Assembly: GCF_000820185.1 (NCBI RefSeq)
Contig: NZ_CDCA01000019.1
Coordinates: forward strand, 62,001-126,000
Direction: 5' to 3'
DNA: 64,000 nt
DNA from: Aeromonas tecta
GTDB lineage: Bacteria; Pseudomonadota; Gammaproteobacteria; Enterobacterales; Aeromonadaceae
How positions within the stretch are numbered: position 1 is the first letter of the stretch; each line of letters opens with the position of its first letter. The position numbers and the translations under genes are program-made. Below the pieces are notes generated by a model that ran no database searches, was not told where the DNA came from, and saw nothing but the letters and a program-made list of their open reading frames with translations. This document shows positions 20,641-30,163 of the stretch, piece by piece.

Positions 20641-21933
20641 ATGAAAACACGTGCACAGGCCGCTCTCGTTATTCAACAGGTGCTGGATCAGGGCCAATCC
20701 CTCTCCGCTGTTCTGCCTGCTGCCCAGGAGAAGGTCGCCCCTCGCGACCGCGCCCTCCTGCAAGAACTCTGCTACGGCACCCTGCGCTGGCTGCCCCGCC
20801 TCGATGCGGCGGTGAGCGAGATGATGGACAAGCCGCTCAAGAACAAGAGCCGTATCTTCCATTATCTGATCCTGGTCGGTCTCTATCAGCTCATCTACAC
20901 CCGCATTCCGGCTCACGCCGCGGTGGCCGAGACCGTCAACGCCGTCAAACTGCTCAAGGGCACCTCCCTGCGCGGCCTCATCAACGGCGTGCTGCGCAAC
21001 TTCCAGCGCAGTGCCGAAGTCATCTTGCTGCGCATCGACCGCGTCCCCAGCATCCGCCTCGGCCACCCCGAGTGGATCACCAAGCGGCTGCGCCAGGCCT
21101 ATCCCGAAGATTGGGAGTTCATCATGGAGGCCAACAACCAGCGTCCCCCCATGTGGATCCGCAACAACAGCCAGCGCCAGAGCCGCGAGCAGATGCTGGC
21201 CCGCATGGCCGAGGTCGGCATCAACGCGGTGGCCGGTGAGGAAGGGGATGACTGCATCTTGCTGGAGCGCCCTTGCGACGTGACCAAGCTGCCCGGCTTC
21301 GAGCAGGGTGACTGTTCGGTGCAAGATGGTGCCGCCCAGCAAGCCGCCCGCCTGCTCGACCCGCAGCCGGGTGAGTGGGTGCTGGATGCCTGCGCCGCCC
21401 CCGGTGGCAAGACGGCTCACCTGCTGGAACTGCAACCCAAGCTGGCTGGCGTGGTCGCCGTCGATGCCGACGACAATCGCCTCAAGCGAGTGCGGGAGAA
21501 CCTGGAACGCATCGGCCTCGAGGCCCGCGTCATCCACGGCGATGCCAGCACCCCCGAGCAGTGGTGGCCAGAGGGTCAGTTCGACCGGATCCTGCTGGAC
21601 GCTCCCTGCTCCGCCACCGGCGTCATCCGTCGCCACCCGGACATCAAGTGGCTGCGTCGGGATCAGGACATCCGCGAACTGGCCGAGCTGCAGCGCCGCA
21701 TCCTCAATGCACTCTGGGGAAAACTGAAGAGCGGCGGCACCCTGCTCTACGCCACCTGCTCCGTACTGCCGGAAGAGAACCGGGATCAGATCCGTGCCTT
21801 CCTGGCCGACACCAAGGACGCCCGTCTGGTGCCCCTGCACCAGCAGGACACCCCGGCCAATCCGGGTCGCCAGTTCCTGCCCGGCGAGGCGGAGATGGAC
21901 GGCTTCTATTACGCCAAGCTGATCAAGCAGTAA
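20641..21933 (+). CDS. rsmB: 16S rRNA m5C967 methyltransferase RsmB
   Basis: This 430-aa SAM-dependent enzyme modifies C967 of 16S rRNA. An N-terminal NusB-like RNA-binding domain (about 1-135) precedes the Rossmann methyltransferase with DACAAPGGKTAHLLEL and the catalytic cysteines in DAPCSATGV and YATCSVLPEEN. It follows fmt by 45 bp in the def operon. Confidence 0.98.
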   Translation: MKTRAQAALVIQQVLDQGQSLSAVLPAAQEKVAPRDRALLQELCYGTLRWLPRLDAAVSEMMDKPLKNKSRIFHYLILVGLYQLIYTRIPAHAAVAETVNAVKLLKGTSLRGLINGVLRNFQRSAEVILLRIDRVPSIRLGHPEWITKRLRQAYPEDWEFIMEANNQRPPMWIRNNSQRQSREQMLARMAEVGINAVAGEEGDDCILLERPCDVTKLPGFEQGDCSVQDGAAQQAARLLDPQPGEWVLDACAAPGGKTAHLLELQPKLAGVVAVDADDNRLKRVRENLERIGLEARVIHGDASTPEQWWPEGQFDRILLDAPCSATGVIRRHPDIKWLRRDQDIRELAELQRRILNALWGKLKSGGTLLYATCSVLPEENRDQIRAFLADTKDARLVPLHQQDTPANPGRQFLPGEAEMDGFYYAKLIKQ

Positions 21934-22004
21934 GCGGTAGTTGAGGGGTCGGGGCGCCACATTGGGCGCCCTCGTTTCGAACCAACCTTGAGCAAGATTT
22001 CTCT

Positions 22005-23381
22005 ATGAAAATCATCATTCTTGGCGCAGGTCAGGTCGGCGGCACCCTGGCGGAGAACCTCGCCGGCGAGAACAACGACATCACCATAGTCGACACCGAC
22101 AGCGATCGGCTGCGGGAGCTGCAGGACAAATTCGACCTGCGGGTGGTGAACGGCCACGGTGCCCACCCCAGGGTGCTGCGGGAAGCCGGCGCCCAGGATG
22201 CGGACATGCTGGTCGCGGTCACCAACAGCGATGAGACCAACATGATCGCCTGCCAGGTGGCCTACTCCCTGTTCAACACCCCGAACAAGGTGGCGCGTAT
22301 TCGCTCCCCGGCCTATCTGGTGGAGCGGGACCGGCTGTTCCTGCCGGAATCCGTGCCGGTGGATCACCTGATCGCCCCCGAGCAGCTGGTGACCGACTAT
22401 GTGCGTCGCCTCATCGAGTACCCGGGCGCGCTGCAGGTGGTGGATTTCGCCGGTGGCAAGGTGGGTCTGGTGGCGGTCAAGGCGTACTACGGCGGCCCGC
22501 TGGTGGGCAATGCGCTGTCTACCCTGCGGGATCACATGCCCAACATCGAGACCCGGGTCGCCGCCATCTTCCGCCAGGGGCGCTCCATCCGTCCGCAAGG
22601 CACCACCATCATAGAGGCGGATGACGAGGTGTTCTTCGTCGCCGCCGCCGGCCACATCCGGGCCGTGATGTCGGAGCTGCAGCGCCTCGAGAGTCCCTAT
22701 CGCCGCATCATGATCGTCGGGGGTGGCAACATCGGGGCCGGCCTCGCCCGTCAGCTGGAGAAGCGTTACAGCGTGAAGCTTATCGAGCGCAACCAGAAGC
22801 GGGCCGAGCAGCTCTCGGAGATCCTGGAGAACACCATCGTCTTCTGTGGCGATGCGGCGGATCAGGAGCTGCTGGCGGAGGAGCACATCGATCAGATCGA
22901 CGTCTTCATCGCGGTGACCAACGAGGACGAGTCCAACATCATGTCGGCCCTGCTCGCCAAGAAGATGGGCGCCAAGAAGACAATGGTGCTGATCCAGCGC
23001 GGCGCCTACGTGGATCTGGTGCAGGGCGGCTCCATCGACATCGCCATCTCACCGCAGCAGGCCACCATCTCGGCCCTACTGACCCATGTGCGCCGTGCCG
23101 ACATCGCCAACGTCTACAGCCTGCGCCGTGGCGCGGCCGAGGCCATCGAAGCCATCGCCCACGGGGATGAGAACACCTCCAAGGTGGTGGGCAAGACGGT
23201 GGGTGAGCTCAAGTTGCCGCCGGGCACCACCATAGGCGCCGTGGTACGGGGTGACGAGGTGCTGATCGCCCACGATCGGACCCAGATCCAGCAGGATGAC
23301 CACGTGGTGATGTTCCTGGTGGACAAGAAATACATCCCGGAAGTGGAGCGTTTGTTCCAGCCAAGTCCTTTCTTCCTCTAA
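22005..23381 (+). CDS. trkA: Trk potassium uptake regulatory subunit TrkA
   Basis: This 458-aa peripheral cytoplasmic protein gates the TrkH channel. It has two tandem RCK modules, each with an NAD-binding loop ([13 protein letters not shown] near residue 7 and [13 protein letters not shown] near 240) and a TrkA-C domain (about 140-225 and 365-450). trkH follows after 92 bp that contain a hairpin. Confidence 0.98.
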   Translation: MKIIILGAGQVGGTLAENLAGENNDITIVDTDSDRLRELQDKFDLRVVNGHGAHPRVLREAGAQDADMLVAVTNSDETNMIACQVAYSLFNTPNKVARIRSPAYLVERDRLFLPESVPVDHLIAPEQLVTDYVRRLIEYPGALQVVDFAGGKVGLVAVKAYYGGPLVGNALSTLRDHMPNIETRVAAIFRQGRSIRPQGTTIIEADDEVFFVAAAGHIRAVMSELQRLESPYRRIMIVGGGNIGAGLARQLEKRYSVKLIERNQKRAEQLSEILENTIVFCGDAADQELLAEEHIDQIDVFIAVTNEDESNIMSALLAKKMGAKKTMVLIQRGAYVDLVQGGSIDIAISPQQATISALLTHVRRADIANVYSLRRGAAEAIEAIAHGDENTSKVVGKTVGELKLPPGTTIGAVVRGDEVLIAHDRTQIQQDDHVVMFLVDKKYIPEVERLFQPSPFFL

Positions 23382-23408
23382 CCTGCCATGCGACAGGCGA
23401 CAACAACC

Positions 23409-23447
23409 AGACCCGGACCGATTCACAGAGAATCGTCCGGGTCTTTT
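23409..23447 (+). terminator. Hairpin terminator/attenuator between trkA and trkH
   Basis: AGACCCGGAC.GATT ... AATC.GTCCGGGTCT is a long stem followed by TTTTG. It likely reduces trkH expression relative to trkA. Confidence 0.8.
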
Positions 23448-23473
23448 GTTAATCAACGACCAGGTTATCCTGC

Positions 23474-24916
23474 ATGATCAAGCTGCGTCCCATCGTCTTC
23501 ACCCTCGGCCTGGTGCTCTCCAAGCTGGCTCTGTTCATGTGGCTGCCCACCCTGCTGGCGCTGCTTAGCGGCTCCGAGGGCTTCGTTGAGTTTCTCAAAT
23601 CCGTGCTCATCACCCACAGCGCCGCCCTACTCTGTCTGCACTATGGCCGCAAGGCGGAGTTTCACCTCGGGGTACGGGAGATGTTTCTGCTCACCACCTC
23701 GGTCTGGGTGGTGGCCTGTATCTTCGGCGCCCTGCCGTTCGTCTTCATCAACCACATCAACTTCACCGACGCCTATTTCGAGACCATGTCCGGGGTCACC
23801 ACCACCGGTTCCACCGTGCTGTCCGGCCTCGATGGCATGGCCCACAGCATCTTGCTGTGGCGCTCCATCTTGCAATGGCTCGGCGGGGTGGGATTCATCG
23901 TGATGGCAGTGGCGGTGCTGCCCTACCTCAACGTCGGCGGCATGAAGCTGTTCCAGACCGAGAGCTCGGATTGGTCTGACAAGAGTGCGCCCCGGGCCAG
24001 GACGGTGGCCAACAACATAGTGGTGGTCTATCTGGTGCTCTCCATGCTCTGCTTCCTCGCCTACTGGGTGAGCGGCATGACCCTGTTCGAGGCAGTCAAC
24101 CATTCCATGACGACGCTCAGCACCGGCGGCTACTCCACCTCGGATCAGTCCATGTCCCACTTCTCTCACGAGGCGCACTGGATTGGCACCCTGTTCATGT
24201 TCCTCGGCGGCCTGCCGTTCCTGCTCTATGTGCAGGCGCTGTCACGCCGTGACAACAGCCTGCTCAAGGATGCCCAGGTGCAGGGCTTCTTCTGGTTGGT
24301 GGTCTGGGTGACGGTAGTGGTCACCTTCTATCTCTGGGTAAGAGATATTTACGGCTTCATGGATGCGCTGCGCATCAGCTGCTTCAACATCGTCTCGGTG
24401 CTGACCACCACCGGCTTCGGCCTCGGTGATTTTGGCGCCTGGGGGCCGCTCACCAGCATCATCTTCATCATCTTGCTGGCCCTCGGTGCCTGCTCCGGTT
24501 CCACCGCCGGCGGGCTCAAGATCTTCCGGGTACAGGTGGCTTTTTCCCTGTTCAAGAAACAGATGCGCCAGCTGATGCACCCCTCGGCGGTGTTCCCGCA
24601 AAAATACAACGGCCGGCCGGTCAACGACGCCATCATCCGCTCTCTCATCTCCTTCGTGCTGGCCTACTTCGCCGTCATCCTGTTTATCGCCGCCCTGCTC
24701 GCCGCCATCGGGCTGGATCCCCTGACCGCCATCTCGGGCTCCATCACGGCGGTGGCGAACGTGGGTCCCGGCATGGGCCCGGTCATCGGTCCCAGCACCA
24801 ACTTCGCCGTGCTGCCGGACTCGGCCAAGTGGATACTGTCGTTTGGCATGCTGCTGGGACGGCTCGAGATCCTGACGGTGGCGGTGATCTTCTTCCCCTC
24901 GTTCTGGAAGCAGTAG
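23474..24916 (+). CDS. trkH: Trk potassium uptake channel subunit TrkH
   Basis: This 480-aa inner-membrane K+ channel protein has four selectivity-filter repeats; visible ones include TTTGSTVLSGLD, TTLSTGGYST, TTTGFGLGDF and ANVGPGMGPV. Many hydrophobic helices span the length, with the typical CSGSTAGGLKIFRV motif. It works with TrkA encoded just upstream. It ends before a terminator facing rmuC. Confidence 0.98.
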   Translation: MIKLRPIVFTLGLVLSKLALFMWLPTLLALLSGSEGFVEFLKSVLITHSAALLCLHYGRKAEFHLGVREMFLLTTSVWVVACIFGALPFVFINHINFTDAYFETMSGVTTTGSTVLSGLDGMAHSILLWRSILQWLGGVGFIVMAVAVLPYLNVGGMKLFQTESSDWSDKSAPRARTVANNIVVVYLVLSMLCFLAYWVSGMTLFEAVNHSMTTLSTGGYSTSDQSMSHFSHEAHWIGTLFMFLGGLPFLLYVQALSRRDNSLLKDAQVQGFFWLVVWVTVVVTFYLWVRDIYGFMDALRISCFNIVSVLTTTGFGLGDFGAWGPLTSIIFIILLALGACSGSTAGGLKIFRVQVAFSLFKKQMRQLMHPSAVFPQKYNGRPVNDAIIRSLISFVLAYFAVILFIAALLAAIGLDPLTAISGSITAVANVGPGMGPVIGPSTNFAVLPDSAKWILSFGMLLGRLEILTVAVIFFPSFWKQ

Positions 24917-24992
24917 CCGCAACGGCTGATGACGCCGCTGCACGGCTAATCAAACCTACGGCCGACAGGTTGCGGTAACAAACGAGGAAACA

Positions 24993-25022
24993 AGAAGGGC
25001 AGCCCCTGGGCTGCCCTTCTTC
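24993..25022. terminator. Bidirectional terminator between trkH and rmuC
   Basis: AGAAGGGCAGCCC-CT-GGGCTGCCCTTCT is a 13-bp perfect stem between two convergent genes, but its T-run is short. Confidence 0.8.
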
Positions 25023-25047
25023 ATGATGTGTACTGCATGGCGAGGCG

Positions 25048-26379
25048 CTACTCGGCCTGGTCTTCCCGCTCCAGCGCGCGATTGATCAGCGGTTCTGGCA
25101 GCGGTTTGGTCACCTCCACCCCCAACTCGCGAAAACGCTCGGCCTGGGCAATCAGGTTGCCACGACCGTTGACCAGCCGGCCCATCGCCTTGTCGTAGCT
25201 CTCTTGCGCCTTGTGCAGGCTGCCCCCCATCTGCTGCATCTCCTCCACGAACAGCCGCAGCTTCTCGTAGAGCCGCCCTGCCCGCTCCGCTATCTGGCGC
25301 GAGTTCTGGTTCTGGCGCTCGTAGCGCCACAGATTTTCGATGGTGCGCAGCGCCACCATCAGGTTGGTGGGGCTCACCAGCAGGATGTTGTGATCCAGCC
25401 CGTAGCGCACCAGTGAGGGATCCGTCTCCACCGCGGTCAGGAAGGCGGGCTCCACCGCCACGAACATCAGCACATAGTCCAGGGTCCGCACCCCGGGCAA
25501 TTGCTGGTAATCCTTGCGGCCCAGCTCACGGATATGGTTGCGTACCGAGGCGACGTGCTCTTTGAGCGCCACCGCCTTGGCCAGCTCGTCGTCGCTGTTG
25601 TACCAGCGCTCGTAGGCGGTCAGCGACACCTTGGCATCGATGATGATGTCTTTTTCCTGGGGCAGGTGAACTATCACGTCCGGCTGGTAGCGCTTGTTCT
25701 TCTCCACCTCGATGTTGACCTGGGTGTGGTACTCGTGACCCTCCCGCAGGCCGCACTCGGACAGGATCCGGGCCAGCACCACCTCACCCCAGTTGCCCTG
25801 CTGCTTGCTGTCTCCCTTGAGGGCGCGAGTCAGCGCCGCCGCCTCTTCGGTCATGCGGGCGTTGAGCTCGGCGAGGCGTTCCAGCTCGAACTTCAGACTG
25901 TGGCGCTGGGCGGTCTCCTGGGCATGGGTCTCCCCCACCTGGCGGCGAAAGCCCTCCAACTGCTCCTTGAGCGGCGTTAGCAGCAGATCCAGGCTGTTCT
26001 GGTTCAATTCGCGGAAGTTGCCGGAGTTTTGTTCAAAAATTCGGTTGGCGAGGTTTTCGAACTGCTGGCTGAGGCGAGCCTCGGCTTGCTGCTGCAACTG
26101 CAGCTTCTCGGCGCTGGCGAGGCGCTCGCTGCGCAGGGTGGCCTCGGCATCCTTGAGGCGGGCGGTGAGCTTGAGCAGCAGGGTCTGCTGCTGCTCCAGC
26201 TTCTGCTGGCCCAGCATCTTCTCGTCCTGCAGCTCGTCGAATCGGTCTTGCAGCGCCTGATAACGCTCCTCGGTGAGCAGTGTCTGCTCACGAGCCGCCC
26301 GGCGCCCCACCAGCCAGCCGAGGCCCAGGGCGAGCAGCCCCGCCAGCAGCGCAGGCAGCCAGGCACCCATCGCGATCAT
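25048..26379 (-). CDS. rmuC: RmuC family DNA recombination protein
   Basis: This 443-aa protein has an N-terminal transmembrane anchor (GAWLPALLAGLLALGLGWLVG), a long coiled coil (about 25-165) and a PD-(D/E)XK nuclease-like RmuC domain (GNWGEVVLARIL, PDVIVHLPQEKDIIIDAKVSL). RmuC limits inversions at short inverted repeats. I start at ATG 26379, which overlaps the upstream small gene's stop (ATGA) and has GGAG at good spacing. Confidence 0.94.
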   Translation of the reverse strand: MIAMGAWLPALLAGLLALGLGWLVGRRAAREQTLLTEERYQALQDRFDELQDEKMLGQQKLEQQQTLLLKLTARLKDAEATLRSERLASAEKLQLQQQAEARLSQQFENLANRIFEQNSGNFRELNQNSLDLLLTPLKEQLEGFRRQVGETHAQETAQRHSLKFELERLAELNARMTEEAAALTRALKGDSKQQGNWGEVVLARILSECGLREGHEYHTQVNIEVEKNKRYQPDVIVHLPQEKDIIIDAKVSLTAYERWYNSDDELAKAVALKEHVASVRNHIRELGRKDYQQLPGVRTLDYVLMFVAVEPAFLTAVETDPSLVRYGLDHNILLVSPTNLMVALRTIENLWRYERQNQNSRQIAERAGRLYEKLRLFVEEMQQMGGSLHKAQESYDKAMGRLVNGRGNLIAQAERFRELGVEVTKPLPEPLINRALEREDQAE

Positions 26380-26591
26380 CGACGGCTCCGTTGGCGCAAG
26401 AACAGCTCGAGATAGCGGTTGAGCAGCAGCCAGATCAGGGCATAGAGCAGGTAGGCGGCCAACACCACCCACTTGTGGCTATTGACCCCGGTATCGAGCT
26501 CGGCGAACTCAATCCCCTTGATGTGGCAGTAGGCCCACATCAGCAGCGGGAACACATAGAGCAGGGAGGCACGCCAAAGAAATAACCACAT
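26376..26591 (-). CDS. Small two-helix membrane protein upstream of rmuC
   Basis: This 71-aa protein starts MWLFLWRASLLYVFPLLMWA and has two hydrophobic helices (about 1-22 and 42-62) and a basic C-terminus (RQRSRR). It overlaps rmuC by 4 bp, so the two are probably co-translated. No family recognised. The ATG at 26591 lacks a clear ribosome site; a TTG at 26603 would add four residues. Confidence 0.7.
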   Translation of the reverse strand: MWLFLWRASLLYVFPLLMWAYCHIKGIEFAELDTGVNSHKWVVLAAYLLYALIWLLLNRYLELFLRQRSRR

Positions 26592-26703
26592 GTGTATGTT
26601 CAACCACGCAAAAAGACCTGCCTAGCTTACACAAGGCCAACCCGGCTTGCGATCCTGTGTCGCGCTATTCTCTGGCTTGCCGGCGGGAATCTCGCTAAAA
26701 TTA

Positions 26704-26725
26704 ACCCCTAATAGGTATTAGGGGT
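26704..26725 (+). promoter_or_regulatory. Perfect palindrome overlapping the napF ribosome site
   Basis: ACCCCTAATA (26704-26713) and TATTAGGGGT (26716-26725) form perfect 10-bp arms around GG. The right arm contains the AGGGG ribosome-binding sequence, 4 bp before the ATG at 26730. It could be an operator or an RNA hairpin masking initiation. A NarL-like heptamer (TACCTAT on minus) lies in its centre. Confidence 0.6.
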
Positions 26726-26729
26726 AGGC

Positions 26730-27242
26730 ATGACGCATTATTTCTGTCGCTGGTTGATGCACGCACTGGGGAGTCCCGCAAAACCGGCCGTGACTTGCCA
26801 TGAGGCACGCCCGCCCTGGGCCATCGAAGAGTCGCAGTTTCTCTCCCTCTGCAGCCGCTGCGGCGACTGCTTCAAGGCCTGTCCCAACGGCCTGCTCAAA
26901 CCGGCCGACCAGCCGGAATACGACGGCACCCCCATCGCCGGCACCCCGGTGCTGGATCTCGCCTGCGGTCAGTGCAGCTATTGCGGCAGTTGCGCCAGGG
27001 CCTGCCCCACCGGGGCACTGGACCTGCAACTCGGCCGTCAGGTACAGACCCGGGTCAGGATCGAGGAAAGCTGCCAGGCCCGTCAGGGCTTCTACTGCCT
27101 GCTGTGCGAGGATGCCTGTCCCCAGCAGGCGATCAAGGCCAGCAGCGAGGGGGTGAGCGTCAACATGGCGGCCTGCGATGGTTGCGGCGCCTGCGGTCTC
27201 GCCTGCCTGCACGGAGCCATCACCCTGATCCCCCAACACTGA
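26730..27242 (+). CDS. napF: Ferredoxin-type protein NapF
   Basis: This 170-aa iron-sulfur protein carries four cysteine clusters: CSRCGDCFKACP, CGQCSYCGSCARACP, CLLCEDACP and CDGCGACGLACLHGA. The spacing and length match NapF, a cytoplasmic accessory that helps mature the NapA nitrate reductase. No other nap gene is in this window, so it is a solitary copy or separated from its operon. nsrR lies convergent downstream. Confidence 0.88.
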   Translation: MTHYFCRWLMHALGSPAKPAVTCHEARPPWAIEESQFLSLCSRCGDCFKACPNGLLKPADQPEYDGTPIAGTPVLDLACGQCSYCGSCARACPTGALDLQLGRQVQTRVRIEESCQARQGFYCLLCEDACPQQAIKASSEGVSVNMAACDGCGACGLACLHGAITLIPQH

Positions 27243-27320
27243 CTGCTCTTATAGTCCGAAGATCCACACTCCCCGGCGGTGTCACGCATTCAAATCGGCC
27301 CTGCCGCCTCCAGACAGCAA

Positions 27321-27342
27321 AAAGGGCCCCGAGGGGCCCTTT
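27321..27342. terminator. Bidirectional terminator between napF and nsrR
   Basis: AAAGGGCCCC-GA-GGGGCCCTTT lies between convergent genes, with an A-run on the left. Confidence 0.8.
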
Positions 27343-27356
27343 CATAGTCATGACCC

Positions 27357-27809
27357 TCAGGCCATCGTCAGGATATTGTCCTGCTCTATGCCAAGCAGAT
27401 GGCATAACCGGGTGGGATCTCGCACCGCATCCGCCAGGGTGTACTCCCCCAGCACCTCGAGAAAGGCGTTCATCGCGCGGCGCAAGATGCCCTGGATGCG
27501 GCAGCCACCGGAGAGACGGCAGTTCTCGCGTTTGCAGTCCACCGGACAGAGCACGTGCTCCATGTCCATCACCACGTCGCGCAGGTTGATGGAGACCGCG
27601 GAGCGACCGAGGCGAATGCCGCCATGCTTGCCACGTATTGTCTCGATGTAACCCTTGATGCCGAGCTGATGCACTATCTTGACCACGTGATTGCGGGAGA
27701 TGGCGAAGGTATCGGCCACCTCTGTGATGGTCGACAGGCGATCACCTGGCTGGATCGCCAGAAACGTCAGGGTACGCAGGGCGTAGTCGGTAAATCGTGT
27801 CAGTTGCAT
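27357..27809 (-). CDS. nsrR: Nitric-oxide-sensing Rrf2 repressor NsrR
   Basis: This 150-aa winged-helix repressor has a [Fe-S] cluster that senses NO. The N-terminal HTH (VADTFAISRNHVVKIVHQLG) is followed by the cluster region with Cys92, Cys97 and Cys103, the same C-X4-C-X5-C spacing as E. coli NsrR; an extra Cys88 is present. It ends with a typical short tail. It is expected to repress NO-detoxification genes, and proximity to napF suggests a nitrosative-stress context. Confidence 0.93.
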   Translation of the reverse strand: MQLTRFTDYALRTLTFLAIQPGDRLSTITEVADTFAISRNHVVKIVHQLGIKGYIETIRGKHGGIRLGRSAVSINLRDVVMDMEHVLCPVDCKRENCRLSGGCRIQGILRRAMNAFLEVLGEYTLADAVRDPTRLCHLLGIEQDNILTMA

Positions 27810-28115
27810 GGTCGCACTTGCCTCTTACTACAAGTCAGAAATCAGGACGACAACCAGGGGCCAGGGGATGGGGATTGCGCGTGCGCCCGCACCGGATCCG
27901 CATCTTGAGCCGAGTCGTGGAGTGACAAGGTTAAGAGCAGCCCGAACGGGTGTCGATGAAGATGCACATAAATCGACACTTTCTTTGATTGATCGCAAAC
28001 TTGCAGGGTTGGCGCGAGGTTTTGGCCATTTCTGGCGGCTAAATCCCGCCAGCCAGCACGAAGAGATCGACCCGAAAAGAGGAGTTGTAGAGTGGAGCCG
28101 CTGCCTTCAATGGGG
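27810..28115. other. Gap between nsrR and the PfkB kinase gene
   Basis: This is 306 bp without a supported gene. It contains the nsrR promoter region and an inverted repeat CTGGCGG / CCGCCAG (about 28032-28052) near the kinase 3' end. There is no T-run, so it is a weak terminator at best. Confidence 0.5.
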
Positions 28116-28946
28116 CTATCTGAGCCAGTTTTTCAGGGCCTGGGAGGGAATGGAGCTCTCCGAGGCCACCGCGAAGGCGGCCCAGTCCACCGCACATTGC
28201 AGCGCGTCCTTGATAGCCATGCCCCGCGCCAGACCGTGAATGAGACCGCCGGCGAAGGCATCTCCCGCCCCCGTAGTATCCACCACCGACACCGGCCGCG
28301 CCGCCACCCGGATCTGCTCCTCGCCGTGGATGGCCACGGCCCCCGCCTTGCCCTCGGTCAGCACAAGCCATTCAAGCTGATCACCGGCGAGCTGGCGCGC
28401 ATGCAGCCAGGGATCGCTCACCTCCGCCAGATCGGAGCGCGACGCCACCAGCACGTGGCAGGGACGACGAGCCTGACCGCCCTTGGGGTACTGGGCCACC
28501 ACGAAACTCTTGCCGAGCATCTGGCGCATGTAGCCGATGATGGCTGTGCCGGGATAGTTCACGTAGAGACAATCCACCCCCTCCACCGGCACGTCGCCGG
28601 GCAGATCCGGGCGACGCGGCCGCCGCAAGATGGTGCGCTCACCGGTGGAGTCCACCAGGATCAGCAGCTCACCGGTCTCCCCCCCGAAGCGCTCCACATG
28701 GGTGCAATCCAGGCCATGACTGGCCGCCTGATCCAGTAGCCAGTCACCGGTCTCGTCCAGCCCGACCCGTGAGGCGATAGTGACCTCGTGCCCCGCCCAC
28801 ACCAGGCCGATGCCGGTGTTGGCGGCGCCGCCGCCGAGCCTGCGCCCCTGATCCACATACTGTAGGCGCGCCCCCGCCACCAGCGGTTCGGCCAGGGAGA
28901 GCACATGGTCACAGTTGAGATTGGCAAGCAGCAGGATGCGGGACAT
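28116..28946 (-). CDS. PfkB family carbohydrate kinase
   Basis: This 276-aa ribokinase-superfamily enzyme phosphorylates a sugar or nucleoside with ATP. Substrate-side motif GGGAANTGIGLVWAG is near residue 38, and the catalytic/anion-hole signature DTTGAGDAFAGG is near residue 225. The protein is about 30 residues shorter than typical ribokinases. The substrate cannot be told from sequence. It is 77 bp upstream (in transcription order, downstream) of the CysB-like regulator and shares its strand. Confidence 0.88.
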   Translation of the reverse strand: MSRILLLANLNCDHVLSLAEPLVAGARLQYVDQGRRLGGGAANTGIGLVWAGHEVTIASRVGLDETGDWLLDQAASHGLDCTHVERFGGETGELLILVDSTGERTILRRPRRPDLPGDVPVEGVDCLYVNYPGTAIIGYMRQMLGKSFVVAQYPKGGQARRPCHVLVASRSDLAEVSDPWLHARQLAGDQLEWLVLTEGKAGAVAIHGEEQIRVAARPVSVVDTTGAGDAFAGGLIHGLARGMAIKDALQCAVDWAAFAVASESSIPSQALKNWLR

Positions 28947-29023
28947 GGGTACCTCGGCAGGAAGGGCCCAGGCAGGGCCCCGGTGACCGCATCATCAGCC
29001 TCGGGCCGATGATGCGATGTGAC

Positions 29024-29995
29024 TCAATAGACGGGCAGTTCCACCCCGGCCAGCAGCTCGTCGATGCGCGCCTGGGTTGGCTGTTGCATGACGTTCTGGA
29101 TCACCTCCTTGGTGAGGTGCGGCGAGAAGGAGCTGATGAAGTCGTACATGTAGTTCTGCAACAGTATGCTCTTGCTAAAGCAGAGCTGGGCCGGGCAGGG
29201 GTTGAACAGGTACTCCAGATTGATGGCCACGAGGCCAGGCGCATCGTGATCGTTCGCCACCAGGGAGGAGATGATGCCGATGCCAAAGCCCAGTTCGACG
29301 TAGCGCTTGATGACGCCGGCGTCCATCACCGTCATGTAGTAATTAGGGGTGAGACCGGCGGCCTGGAACACCTGATCCTGTACCTGACGCCCGGTGGCGC
29401 CGCTCTCGTAGCTGAGGATGGGGTACTGGCAGAGCTGCTCCAGGGTCGGCTTCTTCACCTTGGCCAACGGGTGATCCTGCGGCACGACCAAGGAGAGGGT
29501 CCAGAGGTAGGCGGGCAGTGCGATCAGCTCCTTGTCGAAGCCAATCTCGTGGGCCACGATGGAAAAATCGGAATAGCCCTTGCTGATCTGCTCCCTGTTG
29601 GCCGACATCACCGGATGCAGATGGAACGAGATCTTGGGGTACTTCTTGGTGAAATAGGTGACGCTCTTGGGCAGCAGGTAGCGCGCTATGGTGTGGGTGG
29701 TGTGGATGTTGAGCGTGCCCACGGTCGGATCCAGATACTCGCGGGAGATGGCCTTGATCTTGCCCTCGATGTTGAGCATGGCCTCGGCACACTTGATGAT
29801 CTCCTCCCCCACCGGGGTGATGCGATGCAGGTGCTTGCCCCGTCGCTCGAAGATACGCACCCCTAACTCGCTCTCCAGCAAGCCGATCTGCTTGCTCACC
29901 CCAGGCTGGCTGGTATAGAGCGCATCGGAAGCAACGGAAACGTTGAGATTGTGGTCCCGCACCGCGATCAGATACTTCAACTGCTGTAGTTTCAA
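29024..29995 (-). CDS. cysB: CysB-type LysR family regulator
   Basis: This 323-aa protein is collinear with E. coli CysB (324 aa). The HTH is LNVSVASDALYTSQPGVSKQIGLLE, the sulfate-binding segment TTHTIARY corresponds to CysB Thr100/Thr102, and YESGATGRQV is the second ligand strand. CysB activates cysteine biosynthesis genes with N-acetylserine. It could be a CysB paralogue (Cbl-like) rather than the sole CysB, as no cys genes adjoin it. Confidence 0.8.
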   Translation of the reverse strand: MKLQQLKYLIAVRDHNLNVSVASDALYTSQPGVSKQIGLLESELGVRIFERRGKHLHRITPVGEEIIKCAEAMLNIEGKIKAISREYLDPTVGTLNIHTTHTIARYLLPKSVTYFTKKYPKISFHLHPVMSANREQISKGYSDFSIVAHEIGFDKELIALPAYLWTLSLVVPQDHPLAKVKKPTLEQLCQYPILSYESGATGRQVQDQVFQAAGLTPNYYMTVMDAGVIKRYVELGFGIGIISSLVANDHDAPGLVAINLEYLFNPCPAQLCFSKSILLQNYMYDFISSFSPHLTKEVIQNVMQQPTQARIDELLAGVELPVY

Positions 29996-30163
29996 GATTG
30001 CACCCTCACAGGCTGGCGCGGCTGCCGTCAGATGACGTTTATCAGATGGACAAGGCCGCCACAGATGGCGGCCAGTGTATCACCCGAACTTGGCATATCA
30101 CCGCTTGATCCTTCATTTTGCTACAAAATCTAGCATCTGCAGGGGGGATATGACAAACGTGCT

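Noticed and set aside
19207-21960. 917-codon open frame antisense to def-fmt-rsmB
   Set aside because: It spans three well-identified genes on the other strand; its length is a by-product of GC-rich codon use.
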